Part shown: positions 6,889 to 16,200 of the stretch, one piece after another
How the letters are laid out: each line of letters starts with the position of its first letter
Numbering within the stretch: the first letter of the stretch is position 1
DNA from: an uncultured Eubacteriales bacterium
Lineage (GTDB): Bacteria; Bacillota; Clostridia; Oscillospirales; Oscillospiraceae
Direction of reading: 5' to 3'
Length of the DNA stretch: 17,638 nucleotides
Assembly: GCA_900550615.1 (NCBI GenBank)
Contig: URSX01000031.1
Location: forward strand, 1 to 17,638
Notes under the pieces: generated by a model
The model's input: only the letters and a program-made list of their open reading frames with translations
Databases searched by the model: none
What the model was told of the DNA's origin: nothing
Made by a program: the position numbers and the translations under genes

Positions 6889-7734
6889 ATGAAAAAGCTT
6901 ATTCCCCTGTTTCTGGCGCTGGTCATGGCTCTGAGCCTGGTGGCCTGCGGCAATAAGGCCGATGATAATAAGACTGATGACAAGGCTTCCGATCCCGTGG
7001 ATCTGACGGTGTTTGCCGCCGCCTCCCTCACCGAGTCCCTCACCGCCATCGGCGAAAAGTACATGGCTGCCAATGAGAACGTGAAGATCAGCTTCAACTT
7101 CGATTCCTCCGGAAAGCTGCTGACCCAGATCCAGGAGGGCGCTGTGTGCGACCTGTTCATTTCCGCTGCTCCCAAGCAGATGAACGCGTTGGACGGCACG
7201 CTGAAGGACGATGCCGAGAAGAATCCCAAGGGCCAGGATCTGCTGGTGGAGGGCAGCCGCATTGACCTGCTGGAGAACAAGGTGGCGCTGGCTGTGGCCG
7301 AGGGCAATGATAAGGGCATTGACAGCTTTGACAAGCTAGCTGAGCTGCTCAAGAGCGGCGATGTGAAGCTGGCCATCGGCAACAGCGATGTGCCCGTGGG
7401 TCAGTACACCCAGAAGATATTCAAGTTCTATGACATCGATGAGAGCGCCATTGCCGATAAGCTGACCTATGGCTCCAATGTGAAGGAAGTCACCACTGCC
7501 GTGTCCGAGGGCACCGTGGACTGCGGCATCATCTATGCCTCCGACGCTTATTCCGCCAAGCTGACGGTTGCCGCTGAGGCCACCGCCGATATGTGCGGCC
7601 AGGTCATCTATCCCGCCGCTGTGCTGAACGCCTCCAAGCAGCAGGCCGCGGCTGCCGACTTCCTGCAGTATCTGCAGAGCGCCGAGGCTTCCTCCGAGTT
7701 TGAAAAGGTTCTGTTCACCCCCCTGAGCAAGTGA
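6889..7734 (+). CDS. modA: Molybdate ABC transporter substrate-binding lipoprotein
   Basis: Captures molybdate (or tungstate) outside the membrane for ModBC. The 281-residue protein begins with a lipoprotein signal peptide: KK, a hydrophobic run and the lipobox LVAC with Cys20 as lipid anchor, followed by an acidic linker (about 22-38). The mature part shows the ModA ligand-site pattern: VFAAASLTESL (Ser46), FDSSGKLLTQI (Ser73/Ser74), a central NSDVPVGQYTQKIF and DCGIIYASDA near the C-terminal third. AAAGGAA lies upstream of ATG 6889. A strong hairpin lies between it and modB, which may keep the binding protein more abundant than the permease. Specificity for molybdate is supported by the cofactor genes beside it. 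Confidence 0.96.
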   Translation: MKKLIPLFLALVMALSLVACGNKADDNKTDDKASDPVDLTVFAAASLTESLTAIGEKYMAANENVKISFNFDSSGKLLTQIQEGAVCDLFISAAPKQMNALDGTLKDDAEKNPKGQDLLVEGSRIDLLENKVALAVAEGNDKGIDSFDKLAELLKSGDVKLAIGNSDVPVGQYTQKIFKFYDIDESAIADKLTYGSNVKEVTTAVSEGTVDCGIIYASDAYSAKLTVAAEATADMCGQVIYPAAVLNASKQQAAAADFLQYLQSAEASSEFEKVLFTPLSK

Positions 7735-7757
7735 TTTTATACGCATTTCCCCTTATC

Positions 7758-7798
7758 GGGCAGGGCGCGTAAAGCGCCCTGCCCACATCCCGTTTTTT
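7758..7798 (+). terminator. Hairpin between modA and modB, probable partial terminator
   Basis: GGGCAGGGCGC (7758-7768) pairs perfectly with GCGCCCTGCCC (7774-7784) around a five-base loop. A run of six T (7793-7798) follows, but only after eight other bases, so termination may be partial. Such hairpins after binding-protein genes often stabilise the upstream message or reduce read-through. Confidence 0.6.
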
Positions 7799-7811
7799 CA
7801 GGAGGTCCCTT

Positions 7812-8504
7812 ATGGATTGGTATCCCCTATTAAACTCCCTGCGTATCGCGGCCATTTCGGCAGTGGTGGTGTTTTTTGCCGGCATCGCCGCCGCTTACTA
7901 TATTGCTAAGCTCCCGCGTTTGGTCAAAGGCGTTCTGGATGTGATCCTGACGCTGCCGCTGGTTTTGCCGCCCACGGTGGTGGGCTACCTGCTGCTGCGC
8001 GTTTTCGGGCCTAAACGGCTCATCGGCGCGTGGGTGCTGGAGACCTTCGGCATCCGGATGGTGATGACCTGGTGGTCGGCCATTTTTGCCACGGTTGTAG
8101 TGGTGTTTCCGCTGATGTACCGCACGGTGCGCGGCGCATTCGAGGCTTTTGACGAGACGCTGGCCTATGCGGGCCAGACCCTGGGCCTGTCCAATACATA
8201 CATATTCTGGCGCATCCGCATGCCGTACTGCCGCCAGGGCGTTCTGGCCGGCGTGGTGCTGGCCTTTGCCCGGGCCCTGGGCGAATATGGTGCCACCAGC
8301 ATGATCGCCGGCTATACCCCCGGCAAAACCGCCACCGTGTCCACCACGGTCTATCAGCTCTGGCAGGTGGGCAACGACCCCCTGGCCCTGAAATGGGTGC
8401 TGGTAAACATCGGCATCTCCGCCGTAATCCTGCTGATAGTAAACATGCTGGAGAAGAAGAACCTGCTTGCTTCGGCGGGCCGGGGAAGGAGGCAGAGCGC
8501 ATGA
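7812..8504 (+). CDS. modB: Molybdate ABC transporter permease
   Basis: Membrane channel of the molybdate importer. The 230-residue protein has about five hydrophobic segments (near residues 11-31, 41-63, 83-102, 143-165, 194-213) and the EAA coupling loop (about 118-137: AGQTLGLSNTYIFWRIRMP), which docks onto ModC. The stretch ALGEYGATSMIAG following the EAA loop is characteristic of ModB/CysTW-type permeases. ATG 7812 has GGAGG six bases upstream. The stop shares the bases ATGA with the modC start, so the two are translationally coupled. Confidence 0.96.
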   Translation: MDWYPLLNSLRIAAISAVVVFFAGIAAAYYIAKLPRLVKGVLDVILTLPLVLPPTVVGYLLLRVFGPKRLIGAWVLETFGIRMVMTWWSAIFATVVVVFPLMYRTVRGAFEAFDETLAYAGQTLGLSNTYIFWRIRMPYCRQGVLAGVVLAFARALGEYGATSMIAGYTPGKTATVSTTVYQLWQVGNDPLALKWVLVNIGISAVILLIVNMLEKKNLLASAGRGRRQSA

Positions 8505-9526
8505 GCCTTGTGGTGGACATTGAAAAAAAGCTGGGCAGCTTTCTGCTGCGATCGAAGTTTGAGACCGGCAGCGGCACCATGGCGCTGCTGGGCGCTTCCG
8601 GCTGCGGCAAGAGCGTGACGCTCAAGTGCATCGCCGGGATCATGACCCCCGATAAGGGCCGTATTGTTCTGGACGGGGAGACCTTGTTTGACAGCGAAAA
8701 ACACATCGACCTGACGCCCCAGCGCCGGCAGGTGGGCTATCTCTTCCAGCAGTATGCCCTGTTTCCCAATATGACTGTCCTGCAAAATATCCAGTGTGGC
8801 ATCCGCTCCGGCAGCCGGGGGGAGAAGCAGCAGCGGGCCTCCGAGCAGCTGCGCCGCTTTCGCCTGGAGGGGCTGGAGAAGAAGTATCCGGCCCAGCTCT
8901 CCGGCGGGCAGCAGCAGCGGGTGGCTCTGGCCCGCATCCTGGCCTCGGAGCCTCGGGCGATCCTGCTGGATGAGCCCTTCTCCGCGCTGGATGGGTTTTT
9001 GAAGTGGAATCTGGAAATGGAGCTGGCCGATTTCCTGTCGGATTTCAGCGGTCCGATCCTGTGGGTCAGCCACGATCTGGGGGAGTGCTTCCGCAGCTGC
9101 CGCAGCGTGTGCATCATGGATAACGGCGCTTCCCTGCCGGTGACGGATATGGAGACGCTTGTGCACCACCCGGCTACCCAGTGTGCCGCCCGCCTTGTGG
9201 GTCTGCGAAACTTCCTGCCCGGGCGGCGCTGTGAAGGCGGTGTGCGCATTGACGGATGGGAGATGGTTTTGCCGCTGCAGGCGGCATCGGAGCAGGTCAC
9301 GGTTGCCGTTCCGGAGAGCGCCATCGTGCTGGCCCGGGAGGGGTATACCGCCAGGGTCTGCCGGGTCATCTGCGACCTGCATGATACGGTGGCGGTGCTG
9401 CGCCCGGTTCAGGATGCGGATGCGCAGTTGCTGCGGGTCGTTTTGCCGGAGGGCATGGCCGTGGCGGAGGGAGATGTGATCTCCTTTGCGCTCCTTGCAG
9501 ACCAGTGCCTGCAGTGGGAACAGTGA
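8501..9526 (+). CDS. modC: Molybdate ABC transporter ATP-binding protein
   Basis: ATPase that powers ModB. The 341-residue protein has Walker A GASGCGKS (31-38), a Q-loop YLFQQYALFP (80-89), signature LSGGQQQR (133-140), Walker B AILLDEP (153-159, Asp157 and Glu158), D-loop SALD and switch His191 (WVSHDLGE). After about residue 205 a C-terminal extension (SEQVTVAVPESAIVLAREGY onward) resembles the regulatory mop/TOBE-like domain of ModC and related importers. I chose ATG 8501, which overlaps the modB stop and has AAGGAGG upstream, over an earlier in-frame start inside modB. Last gene of the operon. Confidence 0.95.
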   Translation: MSLVVDIEKKLGSFLLRSKFETGSGTMALLGASGCGKSVTLKCIAGIMTPDKGRIVLDGETLFDSEKHIDLTPQRRQVGYLFQQYALFPNMTVLQNIQCGIRSGSRGEKQQRASEQLRRFRLEGLEKKYPAQLSGGQQQRVALARILASEPRAILLDEPFSALDGFLKWNLEMELADFLSDFSGPILWVSHDLGECFRSCRSVCIMDNGASLPVTDMETLVHHPATQCAARLVGLRNFLPGRRCEGGVRIDGWEMVLPLQAASEQVTVAVPESAIVLAREGYTARVCRVICDLHDTVAVLRPVQDADAQLLRVVLPEGMAVAEGDVISFALLADQCLQWEQ

Positions 9527-9550
9527 AGACCTCAGAGCTATGAAAGGCAA

Positions 9551-9573
9551 GACCTCCGGCTAAGCCGGAGGTC
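9551..9573 (+). terminator. Perfect hairpin downstream of modC
   Basis: GACCTCCGGC (9551-9560) pairs with GCCGGAGGTC (9564-9573) around TAA. No T-tract follows, so it may protect the message 3' end or terminate weakly before the stronger hairpin at 9637. Confidence 0.5.
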
Positions 9574-9636
9574 TCGCTCGTCTGAAAGCGGCGATTTGGG
9601 AGAAACAACGGGTGAAAAGTGAAGAGAATGAAAAAG

Positions 9637-9672
9637 AAACGACGATCTTCAAAGGAAAATCGTCGTTTTTTT
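9637..9672. terminator. Bidirectional terminator shared by the mod operon and tRNA-Pro
   Basis: AAACGACGAT (9637-9646) pairs perfectly with ATCGTCGTTT (9659-9668). On the plus strand seven T follow (9666-9672). On the minus strand the stem comes directly after the tRNA 3' end and is followed by TTTCTTTTT. It can therefore end both convergent transcripts. Confidence 0.85.
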
Positions 9673-9748
9673 GGTCGGAGCGGAGGGATTCGAACCCTCG
9701 GCCTCATGGACCCGAACCATGCGCGATACCAAGCTTCGCCACGCCCCG
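9672..9748 (-). tRNA. tRNA-Pro (anticodon CGG)
   Basis: Read on the minus strand, a complete cloverleaf of 77 bases: acceptor CGGGGCG with CGCTCCG (one G-U), D-stem GCGA/TCGC, anticodon stem CATGG/CCATG around the loop TTCGGGT, variable loop, and T-arm GAGGG-TTCGAAT-CCCTC. Anticodon CGG reads CCG proline codons. The C1-G72 pair and G37 are typical of bacterial tRNA-Pro. Discriminator A73 is followed by a genome-encoded CCA. Confidence 0.97.
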
Positions 9749-9767
9749 ATTAAATCACAGCTTATTT

Positions 9768-9796
9768 ATTATATGAATTTTCCGGGCAAATGTCAA
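9768..9796 (-). promoter_or_regulatory. Consensus promoter of tRNA-Pro
   Basis: On the minus strand, TTGACA (9791-9796) and TATAAT (9768-9773), both perfect, with a 17-base spacer. It lies about 20 bases upstream of the tRNA 5' end, as expected for a strong stable-RNA promoter. Confidence 0.92.
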
Positions 9797-9841
9797 GTGG
9801 TTTACAGGGCCTTCCGGCTAAAAAAATGACCGGGGGAAGGT

Positions 9842-9870
9842 TTGCGCCCGACGCTCCGTCATGGTATAAT
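9842..9870 (+). promoter_or_regulatory. Predicted promoter of addBA
   Basis: TTGCGC (9842-9847) and a perfect TATAAT (9865-9870) with a 17-base spacer; TGG before the -10 gives an extended -10 element. It is 38 bases upstream of the addB start and faces away from the tRNA promoter. Confidence 0.75.
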
Positions 9871-9908
9871 CAAAATGAATCAACAAATCTGCAGGGGAGG
9901 ACGAGTGA

Positions 9909-12900
9909 ATGCTGCACCTATGGATCGGACGGGCCGGGGCCGGAAAAACAGCCCGGGTGCTGGAGACCATCGAGAAAAACCGGCACGAGAGGGACCAGAT
10001 CCTGATCGTCCCGGAGCATGTGTCCCACGAGGCGGAGGTGGAGCTGTGCCGCGCCCTGGGCGATACGGCCAGCCGCAATGCGGAGGTGCTGAGCCTGCGC
10101 AACCTTTCCGGCCGTGTGCTGGGAGAAGTAGGCGGGCTGGCAGATTTCACGCTGGACGGCGGCGGCAAGCTGCTCACCATGCGCATGGCGCTGCAGGAGG
10201 TGGGGAGCGGCCTGCGTGTGTTTGACAATCCCTCCCGTCGGGCGGCATTTCTGGAGCAGCTGGTGGCCCTGATGGACGAGTTGTATGCCTATGAGATCCC
10301 ACCTCAGGAGCTGTATGCCCGGGTGCAGAATGCGCCGGGACAGGGGGGGGATAAGCTGCGGGATATTGCCCTGCTGTACGCCGCTTACGATGCCCGCCTG
10401 CGTGCCGGAGGCCGGGACGCCCGTTCCCGGGTGCAGAAGCTGCGGGATGCCCTGCCGGACTCCTCCTACCTCCGGGGGAAAGACGTGTACTTCGACGGCT
10501 TTTCGTATTTTAATAAGGTGGAGGAGGGGATCCTTCTCACGGCGCTGCAGCAGGCCGGCAGCGTGACCGTGACTCTGCTGGGGGACAAGGCCCCATCGGA
10601 GATTTTTCAGAACGCCTATCGCCAGCGCCAGCGCCTTGTCCGCATGGCGCAGCAGGCCGGGCAGCGCTGCACCATGGACTTCATGGAGTCGGCGGAGGAT
10701 ACGCCCCTTGCCCATCTGGAGAAATATTTTTTCAGCGCCGCGTCTCCGGCGCGGCCGGGGGGAGGCAGCGCCGTGGCCCTGTATGAAGCCTCCACGGCTT
10801 ACGCCGAGGTGGAGTATGTCTCCGCCCGGATCCGCCGGATGCTGACAGAGGGCTATCGCTGCCGTGACATCGCCGTCACCGCCCGGAATCTGGCGGAGTA
10901 TGGCCCTGTGCTGGAGCATGTTTTTGCCCGGGATGGGATCCCCGTGTATATCAGCCGCCGCAGCGATATCCTGCGCAAGCCGCCTCTGCTGCTGGTTTTG
11001 GGAGCACTGGACGCGGCCACCGGCGGCTTTGAATATGAGGATATGTTCCGCTATCTGAAGACCGGCTTGGCGGGCATTGACCGCGGGGAGTGCGATATAC
11101 TGGAAAATTATGTGATCCTTTGGGAGATCCGCGGCAGCATGTGGCTCCGGGACAACCCCTGGACGGCCAGTCCCGACGGCTACGGCGCCGAAGACACCCC
11201 GGAGCGCATGGAGCGTCTGGCGGAGATCAACGCCATCCGGGAAAAGGTGCGCCGCCCCCTGCTGCCGCTGTATGAGAACATGCGCAGCCCTTCGGCGGCC
11301 CGGGACAAGGCGGCGGCGCTCTACCAATTTGCCCGGCAGGCCGGGGTGCCGCAGCTTCTGCAGCAGGAGGCGGCCCACCTGCGGGAGTCTGGCCGGGTAC
11401 AGACGGCGGAGGAGTACCGCCAGCTTTGGGAGATATTCTGCAATGTTCTGGATCAGTTTGCGGAAAGTCTGGGGGATACCCCGCTCACCGGGGAGGAATT
11501 CTGCCGCATGCTGCGCCTGGTGCTGACCCAGTACAGCGTGGCCACCATACCGGCGGCCCTGGATCAGGTCCGGGTCAGCGAGATGACCCGTGCCGACCGC
11601 CGCACCGTTCGCGCGCTGTTTCTCCTGGGCTGCAACGATCACCTGCTGCCGCAGGTGGCGCCATCCGGCGGGATATTGGATCGCCGGGACCGGGCCTTCC
11701 TGCAGGAGCAGGACTTGCCCCTTTCGGATGCCTCCTTTGACGAGTTGGATAATGAGCTGCAAAATATCTATTCCACCCTGACCCGCCCCACAGAGCTGCT
11801 CCATGTCAGCTATCCCACGGTTTCACTGGACGGCTCGGCGCTGCGCCCGGCCTTTGTGGTGGAGCGCATCCGCCGGCTTCTGCCGGATGTTTCCGTGCAG
11901 CGGGAGGACGGGCAGTACCGCTTCACGGTCCCCGCCACCGCTCTGGAGGCTGCGGGCCGGTATCCCCATAGCGATCTGGCAGCGTTTTTCCGCGCCGATG
12001 CGTCCGGCAGCCGCGTGCTGGATGCCATACAGCGTGCCCGGCTCTTGGAGCGCGGCCGACTGTCTCCTGCAGCGGTGCGGGCGCTCTATGGCACCCAGGT
12101 GCAGATGTCCGCCTCCCGGATGGACCGCATGAAAAGCTGTCATTTCGGCTACTTCATGGAGTACGGCCTCCAGGCCAAGGAGCGCAAGAGCGCGGGCTTT
12201 CAGGCCCCGGAGATCGGCACCTTCCTCCACTATCTGCTGGAAAATGTCCTCCGGGCGGTTCGGGACAAGGGCGGGTTCGACTGCGTTGCCCAGCCGGAGC
12301 TGGATGCGCTGGTGCAGCGGTATATCCGGGAATACGCCGATACAAGGATCGATCATTACAGCGAAAAGAGTGCCCGCTTCCGCTACCTTTTTGAGCGTCT
12401 GCAGAAGACGGCCTGCGCCATCGTCAATAACGTGGCCGATGAGATGCGCCAGTCGGATTTCAAGCTCCTGGCCTTTGAGCTGAGCTTCGGCGGCCGGGAT
12501 GCGGATCTGCCCGCCCTGTCCGTTGCGCAGGGGGATATTTCCCTGCGCCTGGTGGGCAAGGTGGACCGGGTGGACGGCTGGGTCAGGGATGGCAAGCTGT
12601 ACCTGCGGGTGGTGGACTATAAAACGGGAAAAAAGTCCTTCGATCTCTCCGAGGTGCAGTATGGCCTGGGTATCCAGATGCTGCTGTATCTCTTCGCCCT
12701 GGAGCGGGAAGGGGAGCAGCACTTCGGTATGCCCGTGGTGCCGGCGGGGGTTCTTTACCTGCCCGCCCGGGATGTCATTGTGTCCGAAAAGCGGGGGGCC
12801 TCAGCGGAGCTGATAGCCTCCGATATTCAGAAGGAGCTGCGCCGCAGCGGATTGGTGCTGGAGGATGCCGGGGTGCTGCAGGCCATGGAGCACAGCGCCC

Positions 12901-13229
12901 TGGAAAAGCCGGTCTACCTGCCTATTTCCGTAAAAAAGGACGGCACCGTCACCGACGGCGTGGCCTCGGCCTATCAGCTGGGCCGCCTGGGAAAATACAC
13001 GGAGCATCTGCTGCGGCAGATCGCCGGTGAGCTGGCCCGGGGCAATGTGGACGCCGACCCCATCCGCCACGGGCAGCAGGATGCCTGCCAGTGGTGCGCC
13101 TATACCTCCGCCTGCTATTTCCGGGACGGGGTGGGTACGGATCGCCGCCGCTATGTAAAGAGCACCACTCCGGCAGAATTCTGGCAGAGCATAGAGAACG
13201 AACTGGAAAAGGAGGCGCGTCATGAGTGA
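9909..13229 (+). CDS. addB: Helicase-exonuclease AddAB, subunit AddB
   Basis: One half of the AddAB complex that unwinds and resects double-strand breaks until it meets a Chi-like site, then allows RecA loading. The 1106-residue protein starts with Walker A GRAGAGKT (7-14). Its C-terminal nuclease domain shows GKVDRVD (Asp886), VVDYKTGKK (Asp903, Lys905) and GLGIQMLLYL (Gln923). The Fe-S cluster that staples this domain is intact: Cys744 (KSCHFGYFMEY) and Cys1060, 1063 and 1069 in the C-x2-C-x5-C pattern. The length is slightly short of the Bacillus protein. ATG 9909 has GGGGAGGACG upstream. The gene overlaps addA by 8 bases. Confidence 0.96.
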   Translation: MLHLWIGRAGAGKTARVLETIEKNRHERDQILIVPEHVSHEAEVELCRALGDTASRNAEVLSLRNLSGRVLGEVGGLADFTLDGGGKLLTMRMALQEVGSGLRVFDNPSRRAAFLEQLVALMDELYAYEIPPQELYARVQNAPGQGGDKLRDIALLYAAYDARLRAGGRDARSRVQKLRDALPDSSYLRGKDVYFDGFSYFNKVEEGILLTALQQAGSVTVTLLGDKAPSEIFQNAYRQRQRLVRMAQQAGQRCTMDFMESAEDTPLAHLEKYFFSAASPARPGGGSAVALYEASTAYAEVEYVSARIRRMLTEGYRCRDIAVTARNLAEYGPVLEHVFARDGIPVYISRRSDILRKPPLLLVLGALDAATGGFEYEDMFRYLKTGLAGIDRGECDILENYVILWEIRGSMWLRDNPWTASPDGYGAEDTPERMERLAEINAIREKVRRPLLPLYENMRSPSAARDKAAALYQFARQAGVPQLLQQEAAHLRESGRVQTAEEYRQLWEIFCNVLDQFAESLGDTPLTGEEFCRMLRLVLTQYSVATIPAALDQVRVSEMTRADRRTVRALFLLGCNDHLLPQVAPSGGILDRRDRAFLQEQDLPLSDASFDELDNELQNIYSTLTRPTELLHVSYPTVSLDGSALRPAFVVERIRRLLPDVSVQREDGQYRFTVPATALEAAGRYPHSDLAAFFRADASGSRVLDAIQRARLLERGRLSPAAVRALYGTQVQMSASRMDRMKSCHFGYFMEYGLQAKERKSAGFQAPEIGTFLHYLLENVLRAVRDKGGFDCVAQPELDALVQRYIREYADTRIDHYSEKSARFRYLFERLQKTACAIVNNVADEMRQSDFKLLAFELSFGGRDADLPALSVAQGDISLRLVGKVDRVDGWVRDGKLYLRVVDYKTGKKSFDLSEVQYGLGIQMLLYLFALEREGEQHFGMPVVPAGVLYLPARDVIVSEKRGASAELIASDIQKELRRSGLVLEDAGVLQAMEHSALEKPVYLPISVKKDGTVTDGVASAYQLGRLGKYTEHLLRQIAGELARGNVDADPIRHGQQDACQWCAYTSACYFRDGVGTDRRRYVKSTTPAEFWQSIENELEKEARHE

Positions 13230-16200
13230 TATTCAGCTGACCCGAGAGCAGCAGCAGGCGGTGACGGATCGGGGCGGCAGCCTGCTGGTGTCGGCGGCTG
13301 CCGGCTCCGGCAAGACCAAGGTGCTGGTGGAGCGCCTGTTTCGCCGGGTGCAGGAGGAGAACTGCGCCATCGACGACTTCCTCATCATCACCTATACCCG
13401 GGCCGCCGCCGCGGAGCTGCGGGGCAAGATCGCCAGGGAGCTTTCCCAGCGTGTGGCGCAGCAGCCGGAGGATGAGCATCTGCGCCGCCAGCTTTTCCGG
13501 GTGTACCAGGCGGATATCAAGACCGTGGATGCCTTCTGCGGCAGTCTCCTGCGGGAGCATATCCACCTGCTGCCCCCGGTAAACGGCCGCAGCCTCACCC
13601 CGGACTACCGTCTGCTGGATGAGCAGGAGGGGGCCCTGCTGCGTACCCGCGTGCTGGATCGGGTCATGGACAGATTCTATGAGCAGCTGGAGCAGGGCGA
13701 TGAGAATGCCGCTCTTCTGGCCCAGACCCTGGGGGCTGGCCGGGATGACAGCCGCCTGACGGCCCTGGTGCTGGACCTGCATGCCAAGCTGCAGAGCCAG
13801 GCCCACCCGCTGCGGTGGCTGGCGGAGACCCGCAGATTCTGGCAGGCGGTGCCGGATCAGCTGGCGGATACGCCCTTTGGGGAGATCCTTTTGGCCGATC
13901 TTGTCCGTTGGTCGGAGTTCTGGAGCCGCCGCCTGTCCCGGGCGGTGGAGGAGATGGCTTCCTGTCCTGCGGTGGAAGCCGCTTACGGCCCGGCCTTTTT
14001 GGCCGTGAGCCGGGCCCTGCATGACCTGCCCCGGGCGGCCTTCTCCGGCTGGGACGCCGTGGCGGAGATCGACCTGACCTTCCCCAAGCTGAGACCCGTC
14101 CGGGGAGAGGAGAACGAGGCGTGCAAAAAGCAGATGCAGGATCTGAAGAAGAAGTACCAGACGGAGATGAGCGCCGTCTGCGAGCCGTTTCTCACCTCCC
14201 AGGCGGAGCATCTGCTGGACCTGCACGTCATGGCCCCGGCCATGCTGGCGCTGCTGGACCTGACGGCGGATTTTATCCGGGATTTTCAGCAGGAGAAGGT
14301 CCGGCGCAACGCGGCAGATTTTTCCGATCAGGAGCATTACGCCGTGGATCTGCTTGTCAGTGCCGACGGCAGCCCCACAGACCTGGCCCGGCAGATCTCT
14401 CAGCAGTATCTGGAGATCATGGTGGACGAATATCAGGATACCAACGACGTGCAGAACTGCATATTTGATGCCATTTCCCGTAAAGGGGAAAACCTTTTCA
14501 CCGTAGGAGATGTCAAGCAAAGCATCTATCGCTTCCGCCTGGCCCAGCCGGAGATCTTTCTGGAGAAGTACCTGCGCTACTGCCATGCCGATTCCGCCGC
14601 CCCTGGCCAGGCCCGCAAGATATTGCTCAAGCGCAATTTTCGCTCCCGGCCGGAGGTGCTGGAGGCAACCAATTTCATTTTCCGCAATATCCTCTCCCGC
14701 CAGATGGGGGAGATGGAGTACGGCCCGGAGGAGCAGCTGTATCCTGGGGCAGACTCCTATCTCCCGGCGCCGGGCCGGGAAACGGAGCTGCACCTTGTCA
14801 GCGTGGAGAACACGGAGGACGAGGCCTTTGACCGCGGCCGGGTGGAGGCCGACTTTGTGGCGGGTCTTGTCCGCCGGCTGCTGGACGAGGAGTATCCCGT
14901 GCAGGGAGCGGACGGTCAGCTCCGCCCTGTGCAGCCGGAGGATATCGTCCTGCTCATGCGCTCGCCCAAGAGCCGCATGGCGGACTTCGGCGCGGCCCTG
15001 AGCCGCTGCGGCATCCCCTATTCCGGGGGCGAGCGGGAGTCGTTTTTCCAGACCCTGGAGATATCTACCGTCTATTCTCTCCTGCAGATCATCGATAATC
15101 CCCGCCAGGATGTGCCCCTCATTGCGGTGCTCCGCTCTCCGCTGTATGGCTTCACGCCGGATCTGCTGGCGGCCATCCGGGGCTGCGCCAGGGGTGATTT
15201 CTTCGCGGCCTGCTGCGCCTGCGAGGAGGAGCCTGTGCAGGCATTTGTGCGGCAGCTCCGGGAGCTGCGCGACCTGGCGGCGGAGCTGCCTGCGGATCAG
15301 CTCCTGTGGCAGGTCTATGACCGTCTGCACATTCTGGGGGTCTTTGGGGCCATGGAGGATGGGGAGCTGCGCCGCAGCCGCCTGCTGAACCTGTGCCGCT
15401 ATGCAGAGGATCTGGCCGCCGCCGGGCGGATCACCGTTTTCGAGCTGGCTGACTACCTCCGGGGCCTTATGGCCCGGGGCAAAGAGCCGCAGATTTCCTC
15501 TGAGCAGAGCGCCGGCGGCGTGGAAATTATGAGCATTCACCGCTCCAAGGGCCTTGAGTTCCCGGTGGTAATCCTGTGCGATCTGAATCGGGAGTTCAAC
15601 CGCGAGGATATGAAAAGTCCTGTTCTGGTGCATTCCCGGCTGGGCCTGGGCACGGAACGGGTGGATCCCCAGCTGCGTGTGCGCTATCCCACTGTTTCCA
15701 AAACGGCACTGGCCCGGGAGATGGAGCGGGAGATGCTCTCCGAGGAAATGCGCCTTCTCTATGTGGCCATGACCCGTGCCAAGGAGAAGCTGATCCTGGT
15801 GGACTGCATGAAGCGCGCCCGGTCCCATGTGGGCAGGCTCATTTCTCTCACGGAGCTGCCCGTGCCGCCGCAGGTGGTGCGCGGGGCCAAAAGCATGGGG
15901 GACTGGGTGCTGCAGGCTCTTTTGTGCAGCACGGAGGCCGGCGCCATCCATGTGTGGGCCGGTGCGCAGCCTTCGGTGCGCCAGAGCGCCCCGGGCTGGC
16001 GGGTATACCTCCATGAGAATCCCCTCGCCGTCATCCCGGCAGGGAGGAAGGTGCCGGAGACGGATGAGCAGCCGCCCTTTTATCCCGAGCAGCTTCAGGG
16101 GGAATACGCCTATCTGACCGCCTCCACCGTCCCCACTAAGATTACCGCCACCCAACTCAAGGGCCGGGAGCTGGACCAGCAGATTGCAGAGGGAACGGTC

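Noticed and set aside
9918..11804. A 628-codon minus-strand frame opposite addB
   Set aside because: Same cause as the frame opposite addA: a shadow of a real GC-rich gene, with a biased composition and no recognisable domain.
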